Below are positions 11,693 through 24,700 of a DNA stretch of 64,000 nt, piece after piece. Position 1 is the first letter of the stretch, and the number at the start of each line of letters is the position of its first letter. This stretch comes from Pelecanus crispus (Eukaryota > Chordata > Aves > Pelecaniformes > Pelecanidae): positions 166,554,491 to 166,618,490 of the forward strand of contig NC_134643.1 of assembly GCF_030463565.1 (NCBI RefSeq), read 5' to 3'. A model generated the notes under the pieces. That model made no database searches, was not told where the DNA came from, and saw only the letters and a list, made by a program, of their open reading frames with translations. A program made the position numbers and the translations under genes.

Positions 11693-11820
11693 CTGCCGGC
11701 CCCGCCCCCTGCCGGCCCCGCCCCCTGCCGGCCCCGCCCCCTGCCGGCCCCGCCCCCTGCCGGCCCCGCCCCCTGCCGGCCCCGCCCCCTGCCGGCCCCG
11801 CCCCCTGCCGGCCCCGCCCC
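11693..11820. repeat. Perfect 16-bp minisatellite, eight copies
   Basis: Eight uninterrupted copies of CTGCCGGCCCCGCCCC occupy 128 bp with no visible variation. Each unit contains a CCCCGCCCC Sp1/KLF site and a GCCGGC palindrome. The perfection implies recent expansion or strong homogenisation. Confidence 0.95.
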
Positions 11821-11848
11821 GCGCCCCGCGCCGCTTCGCCGGGGCAGC

Positions 11849-11869
11849 ACTGCCATCTAGCGGCGCCCC
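11849..11869 (+). promoter_or_regulatory. CTCF-like binding site
   Basis: The sequence TGCCATCTAGCGGCGCC fits the CTCF core (CCA-N-N-AG-N-GGCGC), including the well-known CATCTAG-type variant. It lies 29 bp beyond the 16-bp minisatellite and inside the CpG island. Its orientation, if real, would set loop direction. The motif was matched by eye; no score was computed. Confidence 0.5.
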
Positions 11870-13379
11870 CCCGCTCCGCGCCCGGGGGCTGCGGCGGGCC
11901 CTGGGCCGGGCCGGGCCCGGGGAGGCCGCGGCGGGGGGGCGGGGGGGGGACGGACTCGGGAGGGAGCCGGCGGGGGCACGTCGGGTTTGGGGAAGGACGC
12001 GGCTGGCCTTCCGCGGGAGCGGCGGGAGGTGACGGTTTCACCTCCCCTGCGTACACCGCAGGGCCGCTTAAGCTGGCCGGAGGCGGGCTGGACCACGCCT
12101 GTCCCCCCACAGAGACCCCCAGGCTCTCCTCCTCCTCCTCCTCATTCCCGCGGCCCGCACCCCACGGTGCCACGGGGGGGCTCATCCTCCGCAGCCGTGA
12201 CACCCATCGAAACGCCACCCCGATCGCCTCCGCGCTCGCCGGGGGAATAGGACGGATCCGGATCGGGAACCTCGTTCCGCAATCGCCCCACTCGCCAGTT
12301 GTCTGTGTACATGTATGGATGGACAGACGGACAACATTGCTCCCCCTGGCAAGAACAGCTGCTTGAGAGAACCACTTCACGGAGGGAGAAAGCAAAGCAG
12401 TGCCAGGGCTGGCTGCCAGCACTGGAGAGACGGGGCAGCCGGACTGGGCACCGTCACCAACGAGGCCAAGGGCCAAAGCCAGCCGGCATGGCTGCTAGCA
12501 GGCCGCTGTGGCCACCCCCGTTTCTCAGCCCAGAAAACCACCAGCGGGACACAAATTGTAAGAAGGCAACCCTGAAGGTGCAGGCGGGGTGCAGGACAGG
12601 GTATGTGCCCTGCCCGGAGTGAGCCCGCCGCCACTGAGGAGCTGGAGCAGCAGGAGCCAGGCAGAGCGGCCGCCGGCCGCCCCTTGCCCCCGCGCAGCTG
12701 TTTATAGCGCTGCCATGTCCTATTTCACACTTCTCCAGCTGTGGGGTGCATGCACGAGCCAAAAGAGGGACCGGCTTCGCAGCTGCCAGCAGGGAGGTCA
12801 CTGGAGTAGGCGATGGCCGCCGTGGCCCCTCCATGCCCCCGCCAGGCTCCACGCCGGCGGGAGAAACACAGCTCGCGTGGCCCAGGCACGTGTCTTCGCC
12901 CGCACGACACAGGTGCCACCTGCTGACTTTCACTGGCGGAGGATCACCGGAGTTGCCGGTAGCAGTGCGGGCAGCTGGTCTCTTGGGACCTACAACAGGC
13001 TGGGTAAGACCTCGGCCCTGCGGAAAGTGGTGGCAGTGCCATGATTTCACCCGTTGCAGAGACGGAAATGTCGGGGCATGAGCAAGCGCTGGGCCCCCTT
13101 CCCAAGAAGCAGGGCTGGTGGGTGGCACAGGGCAGCCGGGGTGCCGCACCAGCCGCCCCTCACAGGACGCCAGGACCAGTTGTGTGGCTCGGGCATGGGA
13201 TAATCGTCATCAGAGCTGCCTGCGGCTCCAGCGGGTAGGGTTGCTACCAGAGGGTATATGCCTCTGCCCACGGTGATGGGAATCTTCTCCAAACTTCCCC
13301 CAACGCGGTTGGAGCTCTGTGATAGCGGGATGCACACCAACCCCCTCTTCCCACAGCACGCTTCCCCTGGAGCTGCCCG

Positions 13380-13600
13380 GCAAGTGCAAATCTGCACATT
13401 TTATGGGCCTGCATTGAAGGCCCATAAGGCTTTGGATTAGAGTTGTTCAGTACTTTAATGAGTATTAAATTAGCTTCGGCAGCAGCAGAAACCCCCAAAA
13501 GCATGCTATGCAAATTACACTCACTTTGACAAAAAACACACACGGTGATGTTGTTATTTGTAGAAGCCAGCACAATCATGGAAGAATAGCTCATCAGTAA
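13380..13600. promoter_or_regulatory. Candidate conserved element with octamer and hairpin
   Basis: This block contains a perfect ATGCAAAT octamer (13,508-13,515) and a 9-bp perfect stem, TTATGGGCC (13,401-13,409) with GGCCCATAA (13,419-13,427) around a 9-base loop. There are also homeodomain cores TAATGAG and AATTAG near 13,457-13,472. It is repeat-free. An enhancer role is inference. Confidence 0.35.
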
Positions 13601-16600
13601 CTCTTCCTTTGGAAAAAGTCTCCAATGGGCACAGCAGGATTTAATTTCTACTTTTTATTTGGGGGTGGGGGGCCAGAAATCAATGTTTAATAGACTTTAG
13701 CTTTGCCAAAGATATTCGCCAAGTATAGCTTTTGTCAAGTTCAGCCTTTTTTGTTTTCTCCTGCCTAAGTCCCTCTAAATATGCAGGGCAAACACAGTGC
13801 CACGGTTCCAGAGCAGGAGAGAAGAAATGAGTGTATGCTGAAGAATCAGATGGACACCTGTATTTTTGGCAAAAAACTTGAAAATTTGATAAGTACTTCA
13901 AAAAATTTTTTGGTAAAAAAAAATCATTGTTTATCACCATTTGCCAATTCAAATTAAATCTTTACAAGTATATCAGAAGAGAAGTTGCAAAAGGCATGAT
14001 CTTTTCTTGCTCTGTACTGTTTCAGTTGTGGTTGCTTTTGCTCCTTACAGAAAACAGCCGGAGTTGGCAATAACAGTAATTCCACATTGCGCAGGGGGTA
14101 CGAGTTCAGCAGCATGTTTTCCCGTGACCTCTATGCAAACCAGAAGGACACAAGCCTACGTACTGCTGCTACAGAATTTCATCACCACTTACTGCTGCTT
14201 AGGAAGAACCACCAAGAGTACCATGAAGATGGTACTCACTAGAGCTGGTTGAAATTTTTTTGTATTAAGAAAGACTTAATAAAAAACTCACTGTCAAACC
14301 TTTGACATTTCGCTATTTCAGTCAAAACCGGAAGGCAAAGAATATGGGCACAGCCTGGTCTACCGTTTTCATTTTACTGGCCCTCTATTTTCACAAAAGC
14401 AAACTAGAAAAAGGAAGAGAAGGGTAAGAGGAAGCGAGAGCGAGGAAAGAAAGAAAACCAAAAGAAAACAAAATGTTGGTAATTTTTCTTTAAACAACAG
14501 AAATATCAAGAGGAAAAAAGTCTCTTTTTCCAAAAGTCTGGATATTTTGCTTTATGTTTTTCAACCAGCTCTAATGTTATCTAAACAGGAGCTTAGTAGA
14601 GATGTAGCACATCAGCCAGTGGATGAATTTACTCTTCATGGAGAATATGGAAAAAAACCACTTTTATTAAATTGATTAGGTATTGCCATTGGGCGAGTAC
14701 CCATGTGGGAAGAAAACCTATGCACTTCAGCTAGGGAGAGGGAAAAGAGGAACATGAAATGCTTTCTAGGAAGCACTGTGCTAAGCGGCAGCCATAAAAC
14801 TTCTGCCAGCAGGACACCTACTGCTTTCGGTGATTGAAGGCTGCAGGCAGATGTCCTCTTCTGAACCTAACCTGAGATGGTATCAACCTAGGGTGCTTGG
14901 AATCCCCCACCAGCCGGATGCGATTGCCTCTGCAACCATGCTGGTAGGAAGGGGTTGCACAAGTGCCCCTGACCCCGCTGCAGGCACAGTGAGCCCCATT
15001 AGTGCATATCGAACTTCTCTGAGGCAGGCCTACGGGAGCAATCGCTTCTCCCGAAGCAGCAGTGAGACGGGGAGCGGTGCCATTCTCAACCAGCACGGCA
15101 GGCTCCAAAATGCAGAGTTAACGACCTTCCTCTAGCTACCAGCTGCTGGTAAGAGCAAACACGCAGAGCTGTTTCAGGACATCAGTCCCAGTTAACAAGC
15201 TCGAGCTGAGCATTTCACTCCTGTGCCATGCTTTCGCACAGCCCAAGCACAGTTTTGCTTACTTTCTCTGCAATAATTAGAATTCAGCTGTGAATTCCCT
15301 TCCCTCGCACTGATTAATTTTCATTTCAGTACCAATTAGTAAAGGCTAAACTTTAGGGTTTATACAAGGGAAACTGTTGCACGGCTTAGGACCAAAAGTA
15401 ATTCTTCGATTTCTTCTGTTTCAAACAGAAAGCTTTACTGCCTCTTTGTTGTGAGAGCAACCTAGATCAGAGAAGTGACAACTCATCTTCACAAAGACAA
15501 TAATGCGAGAGCCCACTATCTGAACACGAGGTTGTAATGTAACACGATTAAACAGCCTTTCTGTTGTAGAAAGATGTAAACAATTGCTACAATCACGAGA
15601 CCCGAGTTTTTCTGCAATTGCAGATTTCCTGTGTGCTAATGTGTTAGTCCAACACTTCTGGTGTTCCAATAGCAGGGGGTCTGCATTAGCAACGTTGGTC
15701 TTTTTGTTAACAAAACCCCTCAACCTCCACATTTACTTAGATCTGCACCTAAGCACTGGATAGGGATGTCTGCTTACCTACAGCTTGGATTCCTTCTTTT
15801 CTTCTAAATTTCTGGAATTTGCAGCCTAAGCAGACTGGGAAAGTACACATTTTTCCCAATTAACCCTGCAGAAAGTTTTGTCTCTCCACTAACACAACAC
15901 CATCAGTCTCCACGTTCTGCTTCTTTCACGGAAGTAGAGCATCTACAGCAGGATCATGTTGCGGTCTATTACTAAGTTGCCAGACACTCCTTATTTTCGG
16001 TTGCACCTAATTTTGCCAACAGCAGGGACAGGAATTGTCTGTGCTACGCGTCCACTTCATGCTGAAGTTCTGGGAACTTTACAGTAGTAACAGGTGATTT
16101 CAAAGAGTGAGGTTCTTCTGGATATTAAAATTACCAAGACCTTTAAAAATGTTCCTTTTCAATTACTTCCAACTTAACAAGGAGGACTGGGAGTCTTTTG
16201 TATTTTATGTACATCTTTGTCATGCTCACTAGCAATCACCCAAATTTAGCCAAGTTAAAAACCTCTGAAGAACTGCAATTCAACATAGGCAGGGAAGATT
16301 TGTTTCATTTAAGATGATAATAATCTAAATGTTTTGCTCTGCTCCTTCCATTTGCAGCCCTTGGTCAGACCAGACTCTGCAGTACCCCATCCCCTTGAGG
16401 GAGCTCCACAGCACAGCTCAGGTACAGATCCCAAACCTCTTGCCCCATGACGGTGGCTGTCAGCAGTTCTGGGAAGACATGGAAAGAAGGTGTTTTGCTT
16501 ATGCATTCCCCAAAACCTTCCCCCAAATGCTGAGCCCTAAGAGGAAAGCTAGTCCTGGCCAGGCAAGAGTGCTGAAGTAAGTGAGAAGCCTCAGAAGGGG

Positions 16601-18594
16601 AATGGGACTGAAACAATGCACTGCAGAAAAGAGAGGGCAAGACAGAGCTGCAGCAGAAAGCATCACATAACTTGCAATGGCCCACTGTGCACCTGAGTGT
16701 CTTTAGTTGCAAACTTTCCCCCAAAACCCAGAAAAAGTATCATAGTGCCACCAACTACAATTCAATTGTTAGACAATAAGTCAGTGGGACTTTGGCAGGC
16801 TGCAGTTCCTGTGATCTGCTTGTACTGGGGGCTCATACTTGCTCATGTCATGCCGAAAGGCTGTGGCAGAAAGTGGCCCTAAGGCCACTACGATCCCCGT
16901 TTTCCTTCCACCCCCTGCAGTCCTGTTTTTTGAGCCCCCTCTCTTACAAGGACAAGGCTTCTGTCTGCCTGCCCCGGCTCTGTGCCGAGGAAGCAGCGTG
17001 GCCCCCTCCCTCTCCATGGATGGCGCCAGGCACCGACCGTGCTCCGGGGACAGAAGTGGCAAGGGCAGCGGCTCAGTGACACCAGGGCACAGCGAGCAGG
17101 CGTAACCCCTGCGCAGAGGACACCAGCACTGTTTCAGCACCTAATACCTTGGTGCCATGTGCATACAGGTAAGTGCAATATTGCAGTACTACCTGCATGT
17201 TGCCCACCACGGCTCGGCGCTCTCCAGCTCACAAGCCGTGCTGACAAACCATGTGGGGTCCAGGACCATTTCAGGCTAAAACACCCTCTTGGCAGCCTGC
17301 AAAAACCACATTAAAATACTACTGCTAAGACTGCAAGGCAAACTAACAGAAAGTTAGGAAATAGCCAAGTTCATGTCTCTGTGTAATCCAAGTTCAGCCC
17401 TCAGGGCACACAGCTTATGAAACTGTCTTCCATAATATATTCCTGCAGAGATGTTTTATGGGACAGACCTGAATCATGACTGGATAAGGAAGATTATTTC
17501 TGTAGGAACCTGGGAGGGTTTTTGCTTGTTTGTTTGTGTGTTCATTTAAAGTTTTTTTCAGGTCTTGCTCTTACCAGGGGACACACTGCAGATGCGGTGC
17601 TAGTTGACATGCAGTTACATATTCACTGGATCTGAGGGAGATGATAAAAACAAGGCCAAGCATGAGCTTTGAGGCCAGTCTATGAAGACTCATCTAAAAA
17701 CTACTTTCTTACTTTAACCAATACTTGATTAATACCAGTTACTTGGATAACTAACTGGAGCAAGGACAGGAACTGGGTCTGCCCTCTACCAAGTAAATGC
17801 CTGTACCTATTCATCTAGAAAGTCATGGTTTAACCCATTACTAGTTAAAACAGTGTTTTGGAAATATAGGTTTGAATAACGTCAAAAATAAGGAAGATCT
17901 GATGCCATTGCTTCTTATCACAGAGCAATTTCTAAAGTAAGAGGACACTCCTGTCAGCATTTTTGTTTCCATACTCTTCTGGAAGGGTTACCTAATTAAA
18001 TCAAATTCCAAAATGCTTCTGGAACCAAGAGCTTAGGTAAGTGACTGTAATAAAGGGCTAAGAGCTCAGAATCTCGAGTGGAAGAAAGCACGTTCCTGAA
18101 ACCCACAGTAAGGATACTAAACCTGTGAAAAGGCTGTGATTTAAGGAATGATATTGCTGCAGTATTTCCCCTTGTCTAGGTTTAAGTGATTCCCTACTCA
18201 CTGTGTCTTCTAAGTAATTCCACCTCTTCTCAAGCATAGTGAAGTCACAGCCATGATACTGTATGGGTCTCTTTAGAAGCTTCTACTTGGCACAGAATTA
18301 AAATTATTCTGATAAAGTAAAAGAGTGCAGGTGAAGAGGATTTGCATGCACCGAGCTTCTGGTTCCACCCCCCAAGCTATTAGTGCAATAAATGGTATTA
18401 GTCCTCCCTACACAGCTCAGCTCACTAGCTTTTCTAATAATAGTAGAGGAAGCCTATTTATCTAACCTAGTGCTGCTTTTCTGCTCTGATGGCAAGGTGC
18501 CTCGAAATTGAATGCTGAAATACAGATCTCTACCTCCTTAACTGTAAGCTGACAACTGAGCACCCAAATTTATGGGACATTCATGACCCTCATC
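13601..18594. other. Intronic stretch, no gene seen
   Basis: Mostly AT-rich unique sequence. Moderately GC-rich patches at 14,820-15,120 and 16,880-17,110 give short frames with no recognisable protein. Near 15,280 a GAATTCA/TGAATTC inverted pair surrounds a CAGCTG E-box, flanked by TAATTAG-type homeodomain sites. Confidence 0.5.
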
Positions 18595-18730
18595 TCCCTA
18601 CGCCTCAGCTCCCTATTTGTAAAACAGTAGTAATACCAGTCCTTTTCATCGTGAGGGTTTTTTGAAGATAAATTAATTAATGTTTGTTAAGCATTCAGAT
18701 ATTTATAGCAATAAGTGCCATAGAAAAGCT
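18595..18730 (+). mobile_element. Ancient MIR-type SINE fragment
   Basis: The order of features matches a MIR/CORE-SINE in forward orientation: CCTCAGCTCCCTATTTGTAA, then GTAGTAATACC, then TCGTGAGGGTTT, then ATTAATGTTTGTTAAGC, and finally AAGTGCCATAGAAAAGC. It is diverged but collinear. Confidence 0.7.
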
Positions 18731-21408
18731 CACGAGGAAATTAACAATTCTGTCTTCACAGCAGGGTTTCAACAGTGTGCAGTAAATAAGGCCTAGGGCT
18801 ACACACTGAAAAATTAGGAGAAAACAAAATATTGAATAACTGCTCATTAACTCAGCATTGTCCATCCTGTTCACTGAGGCAGGGGTCCTGTGGAAAAACC
18901 CGTGTATGATCCTAAAATTAAAGACTATGCTATCATGCTAACATATACGGGGTCTGAACTTCGATTGCATCAGCTATCTTCATTCTGACATTTCCTAACT
19001 CCTGCATATTTTACTTTCCAGCCTTAATGAGGCTGTTTTGAGCTGTTGCATGTCTTTGCAGTCTCCCCTTATGAGAAAAGACTTGTAAGAATGCAGTGGG
19101 CAGGGAGGTACAGAGGCTGAATGAATGCCTGTATCATAAAAGAAAGCAAGGTTAATAATAATAATAAAATTATCAAAAGAGAACTTCAGCAAAATTTTGC
19201 TCCAGTCTTTTAAAAGGCAAGAAAATACTAGGGATTCAATGTACAGCTCACGGCAGTAACATGCAACCAGTAGGAATTTCCAGAGGAAATGGTGGTCAGA
19301 GAGAGTATTTACCCACTTAAACAAGATTTGGTCATCAACACGCAACCATGCAGCCTTCCATGCAGTTGTGCTCTCCATCTCCACGTTTGGATGTGAAAGC
19401 TGGAAATCAAGTGCCTTCAAAAGCACTAAGTGTTAAAAATCAAGTCGTTTGTAAGCTCTAAGTAACTCTCGGTGTTTGTTTAAGAATTCCTTATCTGCAA
19501 AATTACGTGGAAAAGGAGAGTGCAATATTAAGGATCTGTTAAGAGCGGAGCAGGAACATTTGCCTTGGCAGGCGTGCCTCTGGGCAGTGGGAGGAGGACT
19601 GCACAAAACGGGCCGTCTGGAAGTATCCCTCCACACAATCTTTCTTAGAGAGGGAAATTTATGAGGACATACGACAGCAAAGATACCTGTCTGTCGGGAC
19701 AGACAGATATCACTGAGCCTTAGCTGTGATTGGAGGAGCATCTAACATGGCAATGGATTTATATGTCACATCATCATAGCTAAAATTAAAAAAAAAAAAA
19801 AATTAAAATAAATCATATAGCCTGAAAATATGAGGCAATATAATTGCAAAAGTAAAGTATATTCACCTATTGGGAAAGTCCTATATGTTTTTGTCAGATA
19901 TTTAATCCCACGATGAGTTCTTTGTTCAAAAAAGAATAGCGGTAGTTTGGGGGGGTGGAGGAGAAGGAGAAGCCCAAACGCAAGATTTAAGTTAAGAAAT
20001 ACCCATCAAAATGTTAGGTACTGAGCTGCAGAAAAAAGATAAGTATGAACACGAAATACCTTGCTAAAGAAAAACCCTAAAAATAAAGTTTGTAGTAACA
20101 AGTTCAAAGATATGAAAAGAAGGGCCAATGGGAAAATGGCATTTTTCATTTCTTAGCCACTGAGCATCTACATTCATTAACTAAGACTTCGTATTTTTAG
20201 ACTATTTTTTCCTTCCGCTACAAAACAAAAGGAAAATGGTGGGGGAACCAAAACATACTTGATGTAACTACATAAATGTTAATTCTGCCAGAAACGCTTG
20301 CTTATTCTTTGAACGGTAGCTACCTAGCTTGAATATATAAACCAGAGGGGAAAAATCTCGAGGATATTTTTAAACTGTGCAGCACCAGAAATGTTTTAAC
20401 ACTTGCCTGTTGAGGAAGTTTTTGCAGTGAGAAGTTTCTCTAGAGACATTATTTACAATACTGATTTAAGGCCTTACTTTGTCCTTCCTCCTCAAAGAAG
20501 AAAAAGAAAAATAATCCCATTGACTTCAGAGCAAGCAAATGGATTGCTAGTGATGAGATGACCGTAAAGAAGATTCAAATGATACACTTTTGCCAGGTAT
20601 TGTCCTTCTTTTATACTACCTCTGCAGAATCACACTAATTAAGTAATTAATAAAATGCCTACTTTCAATTGATTAACATATTCACTCATATTCCTTATTT
20701 AAGAGTAACTCTTAAAAATAACTAGGTATTAAATTCAAGATCCCAAGCACCCGATTCAGCAGTCAGGTTGCATTGTGCTGAGCCACGCAATTCCTTGTAT
20801 ACGCTAACAGTCTCACGCTCGCCGTAGGAGCGGTGAAAGAGCTGTGTTGTCCTTGGCTTTTCAGGGTTTTTTTTGGTCATCTGTACTTTTTGTGGTGCGG
20901 CAGATAACCACGTTTTTCTTATGTACCAGCCTTTAACTGGGCTTTGAAACCCAAGGGGGAAATCCCAGACGGCCTGAAGCCAGGGGGAATTTTGCATTGC
21001 ATTCAGCCAGCCTGCGATTTCATTTCCCTCGAAGGCTTTTTGCTTCAGACTACGTCGCTTTTAGCAGCACCAGACACCGTTCACAACCACCAGACCACCA
21101 CGAAAGACAATACAGCGGAAAGAATGTTAAAGATTTGTTCGACCGAGCTGCAATCTTAACCGGTGTGACCGTCCGGCTTTTATCTGTCCTCGCAGTGGTT
21201 TGCACGATCAGCTCAATTCTTTGCAAAACTGCACCTGGAAGCAAACGTTTGCCGGCAGCAGGAGAGACTGCTAAGCGAGACTTTCACAGCCACAGCCGCT
21301 TCCAGCACACCATTGTCTTGGGCTGGTGGTAAACTAGCCGCAGTGGCAAATAAATGCTGGTAACGGTACAGCGTGCAAGGGGAAAACTTGACTTGCGTCG
21401 CATTAAAA

Positions 21409-21440
21409 CGCATGCACGCGCATGCACGCACGCGCACGCG
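21409..21440. repeat. Alternating purine-pyrimidine tract (Z-DNA-prone)
   Basis: Thirty-two bases of strict pyrimidine-purine alternation are built from CG, CA and TG steps with only one AT step type. This is a classic Z-DNA-forming composition. Confidence 0.85.
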
Positions 21441-21714
21441 TCCCGCTCGGCGCTCAGAAAATGGACAGACTGAGTAGCATCTGTGCTGGGGGGGGGATAT
21501 GGAACAAATAAGTAATTGCTGTTTTTACTAAGTAAAGCAGAAAATTACAGCATATCAACAGCCAAGAGTGTTTGTTGCCTGGGAAGAACCATTTGTGTTC
21601 CAGTTTGGGCTTTTTTACTCATTTGAAGTCTGTGCCTCAAAGCACATTAAAAGCATTTTAATTATTATTGTGAGTTTATGTCCTTGTATAGATTTACAGT
21701 CTATTACTATAACT

Positions 21715-21740
21715 GGGGGGGGGGGGGGGGAGGGAGGGAG
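21715..21740. repeat. G-run with G-quadruplex potential
   Basis: Sixteen consecutive G on the plus strand are followed by AGGGAGGGAG. The tract satisfies the four-G-run quadruplex rule and is probably length-variable. Confidence 0.9.
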
Positions 21741-24700
21741 AAGAAAACAAAATAAATAGATCCAAGCAAATTTTCCATATTTTTAACAGTGAAATCTGGA
21801 GGAAGATGCAGCTCTGAATTAACACCTTAGAAAACGTCTAATTCTTTTCAGAGAGCACATATTGTATTAAAAATCTGTCTTGGTTTATCAGAAAAGTGTG
21901 TGGCTATATGTATGTTTTCTTAGCTACATTCAACTCTCTTCAAAAAGACATCCACCAGAATAGCACTCTTTAGGGACAATGTTTCAGGGTTGACAAGAAC
22001 ATTAAACCATATTATAATTATCTCTTCAATGAAAACACGGCTTTGTGGTGGAGGCAATGCACGGTTCTCAAGGCGAGTGTTATTAGGCTGTATGTGTTTT
22101 CTTGGAAGGAGATTCATGGAAAGAAAAAAGCTTTATAATTTACCGCAAGGAAAAAAATACAGAGTACATGTCATGCATAGCAAAAGGGATTTTACAAAGA
22201 AGGCACTAAGTTGAGTGCCTCACTTATCTTCAAGAATGCTTCTACATAATAAGTGTGGGGATCGGTTTAACACAAGCTACAATATAGATATAACACACGC
22301 ATACAATTCTCTGTGACCATTCATATAGATAACTGCAAAAAAATTGTCTGTAAAGTAAGGTAAATATAAAGCAATTGCCTCCTATGCCATAAATGGGTTC
22401 TGCCTCATTCTTTGAGAGGTCACCGCTGAACAGCACACATTCTTATCGCAGTTCAGATAATAAAATCTGTTATTCTTAACGTGAATACAAAGGTTTTCTA
22501 ACCCATCTTCCACATTTGAAATACTGTTTTCTCAAATTAATCCAGCAGTTAGAAAGTATCAGTTCTGAAATGGCGAGCAAAGTTACAAACTGCACCAAGA
22601 TGATTCTAACATATTCATAAGTGACTGTATTTAATATGCATATCTGTACACGTACTATCCACACACACATTTGGATTTATTTATTCGGATTTAAAAAAAA
22701 AATACTGTGGATTTTTAATACTTTTGCAAACACCTGAATTGTTTTAAAACAGGAATTTTTCTTCTTGTTTGCAAAAACAAGATTGCAACTTTGTTTTCTT
22801 TAGTATGCTGGCAAATGGATAGATTTAAATTCCTTAAAACGGAACGAACTAGAGGAAAGAAATGAATTATGTTAACCAACAGTTTACATATACCCTGAAC
22901 ACGGCAAACACTGACAATATTATGAAAATCATGTACACAACACACTAATAGAGAATTGTAAAGCCGTGGCATTTCCGTTGTGTGCATGCAAGTCCAGGCA
23001 CACACAGGCGTAAGCACAAAAGGCAACAGCCCCACTAAACAGCTACCAAAAATATACCCAATTGGCCTAATACTAGACACAACAGCTTGAGCATTCTTAG
23101 GAAAAAAAAAAAAAAGTCAGAAACTCACCAAATCTTGGTTTTAAAAGCATGCTAGGTATCCAGAGAGAGAGCATTCTGAACAGTCAATTACTTTCACATT
23201 TTGTCCCAGGACTTTAAAAGTTAAAGGCATAGTTCTGCCAATTGTGAGATGCCCCATCCAGCACAGACCACCCACAACTACTGATTTTCCATCTGGTGAA
23301 CAAAACAGACATCTCCCTAATTATTTTTAAAAAGGTTTTTTTTCCTAACATACTTCCTTTATTTGTCTGTGACCTGGAACTTAATGGAAAACCTGGTAGA
23401 TGCCAACCTCATTTCTTGTAATGAAGCATCTTATTTTCCCTACTTTAAGCATGCTTATTTAAAGGCTGTTTAATAGAAAGTTATTACCTAAGCCGATCTT
23501 TGATAGGACCTAAATTACTAAATAGTTTGAAATTATAACAACTTTATATCGAACCCTAAACATTCTAGTTAAATATTAACCGTTAAAAGTTCTTCCCTTA
23601 AACTAGTATATTAAAACAGAAAGCAATGAGGTTTACAGTCTCATATGCTGGGTTCCCATATTGCCAGTGTCAAAATTTATGCCTTTTTTCAGCAATATGG
23701 TTGCCATTGCCAGCACCACGCTTATAAATGCCAACTGTAATTAAAATCTGGCACCTTATACAAGCATTAAACACGCTTAAAGATTAATAAATAAAAAAAA
23801 AAAAATCATCTTTATTTTAAAATACTCCTTGCAGTGTATGCAGGCTTAAAAAAAAGTTCTTCTTCTGCCAATTTTAGAAACATCACAGAAAAAAAAAAAA
23901 AGGTCCAAGTTGTCCTGAAAATCAGTCTGGAAAAACCTATATACGGTGCTAATCTTTCACGGTGGATGCACGTGAGGGAGAGATGGCAAAACCTGCATTT
24001 TTACTTAAAAAGGACTACAAAGAAATAACATATTTAAAAATCTGGGCCCTGGGCAAACACAGGTAACACGCAGCCTTTACCTCAGCATCCTTTACACTGG
24101 CTGTTATAGTTCAATAGACACATAAAGCCTCATCGCTTTTACGGTGAACGCCCAAGCAGGGTCGTGGACCCCAGAGCCCGATGAGGGAGATGGCAGATCA
24201 CGCGGAGAGGAACGGGGTGCACCTGTAGCCCGTTCACGTTAACTGTTTTGGGGAGGCAAACGCCGTCATCTAGGTTTTTCATCTGTTACGCACCCCTCAT
24301 TGCTACATTCCCCTGCCTCCCGCAGTGAGCAGCGGGCTGGGCAGCCAGTTAAGAAAATCCTCTTCTGGCCTCATCAACGAGAGAAGTGATTAGCAGGAGG
24401 CTCCCGGAGGCTCAGGACATATAGACAAAACATACAGAGCTACCTTGGGAAATAACTGTGGGGAAAAGGGGGAGCTGGGGAAACAGGCCATTATACCCAG
24501 TAAAATTTCAAGCCATAAATTCCTTTTCTACTTACTAATAGGCTACCTCTATTACACAGCTGGCTTATGGACCTGCTGAAGATGAGGAACCTATGTTCAT
24601 GAGAGGTTCAAACCTAAAGAAGCTACCCAGCAAGGTCGAGCCAGGCACACAGCAGCAGGTGCACAAACAGCACAGCGCTGGGGCACCCCGAGATTTGCTT

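Larger units (their letters stand above)
11490..12300. promoter_or_regulatory. Intragenic CpG island
   Basis: This is a dense CpG, GC-rich stretch inside the inferred intron. It carries many GC boxes (partly supplied by the 16-bp minisatellite), a CTCF-like site and a CTC run at 12,124-12,144. GC stays moderately high to about 13,200. No conserved exon is recognised. The long frames here (up to 320 codons) are compositional. It could be an alternative or lncRNA promoter, or an orphan island. Confidence 0.6.

Noticed and set aside
11508-13149. Open frames of 174-320 codons across 11.5-13.1 kb
   Set aside because: They follow the 16-bp minisatellite and CpG island. The composition is extreme, overlapping frames on both strands are open, and there is no recognisable family.
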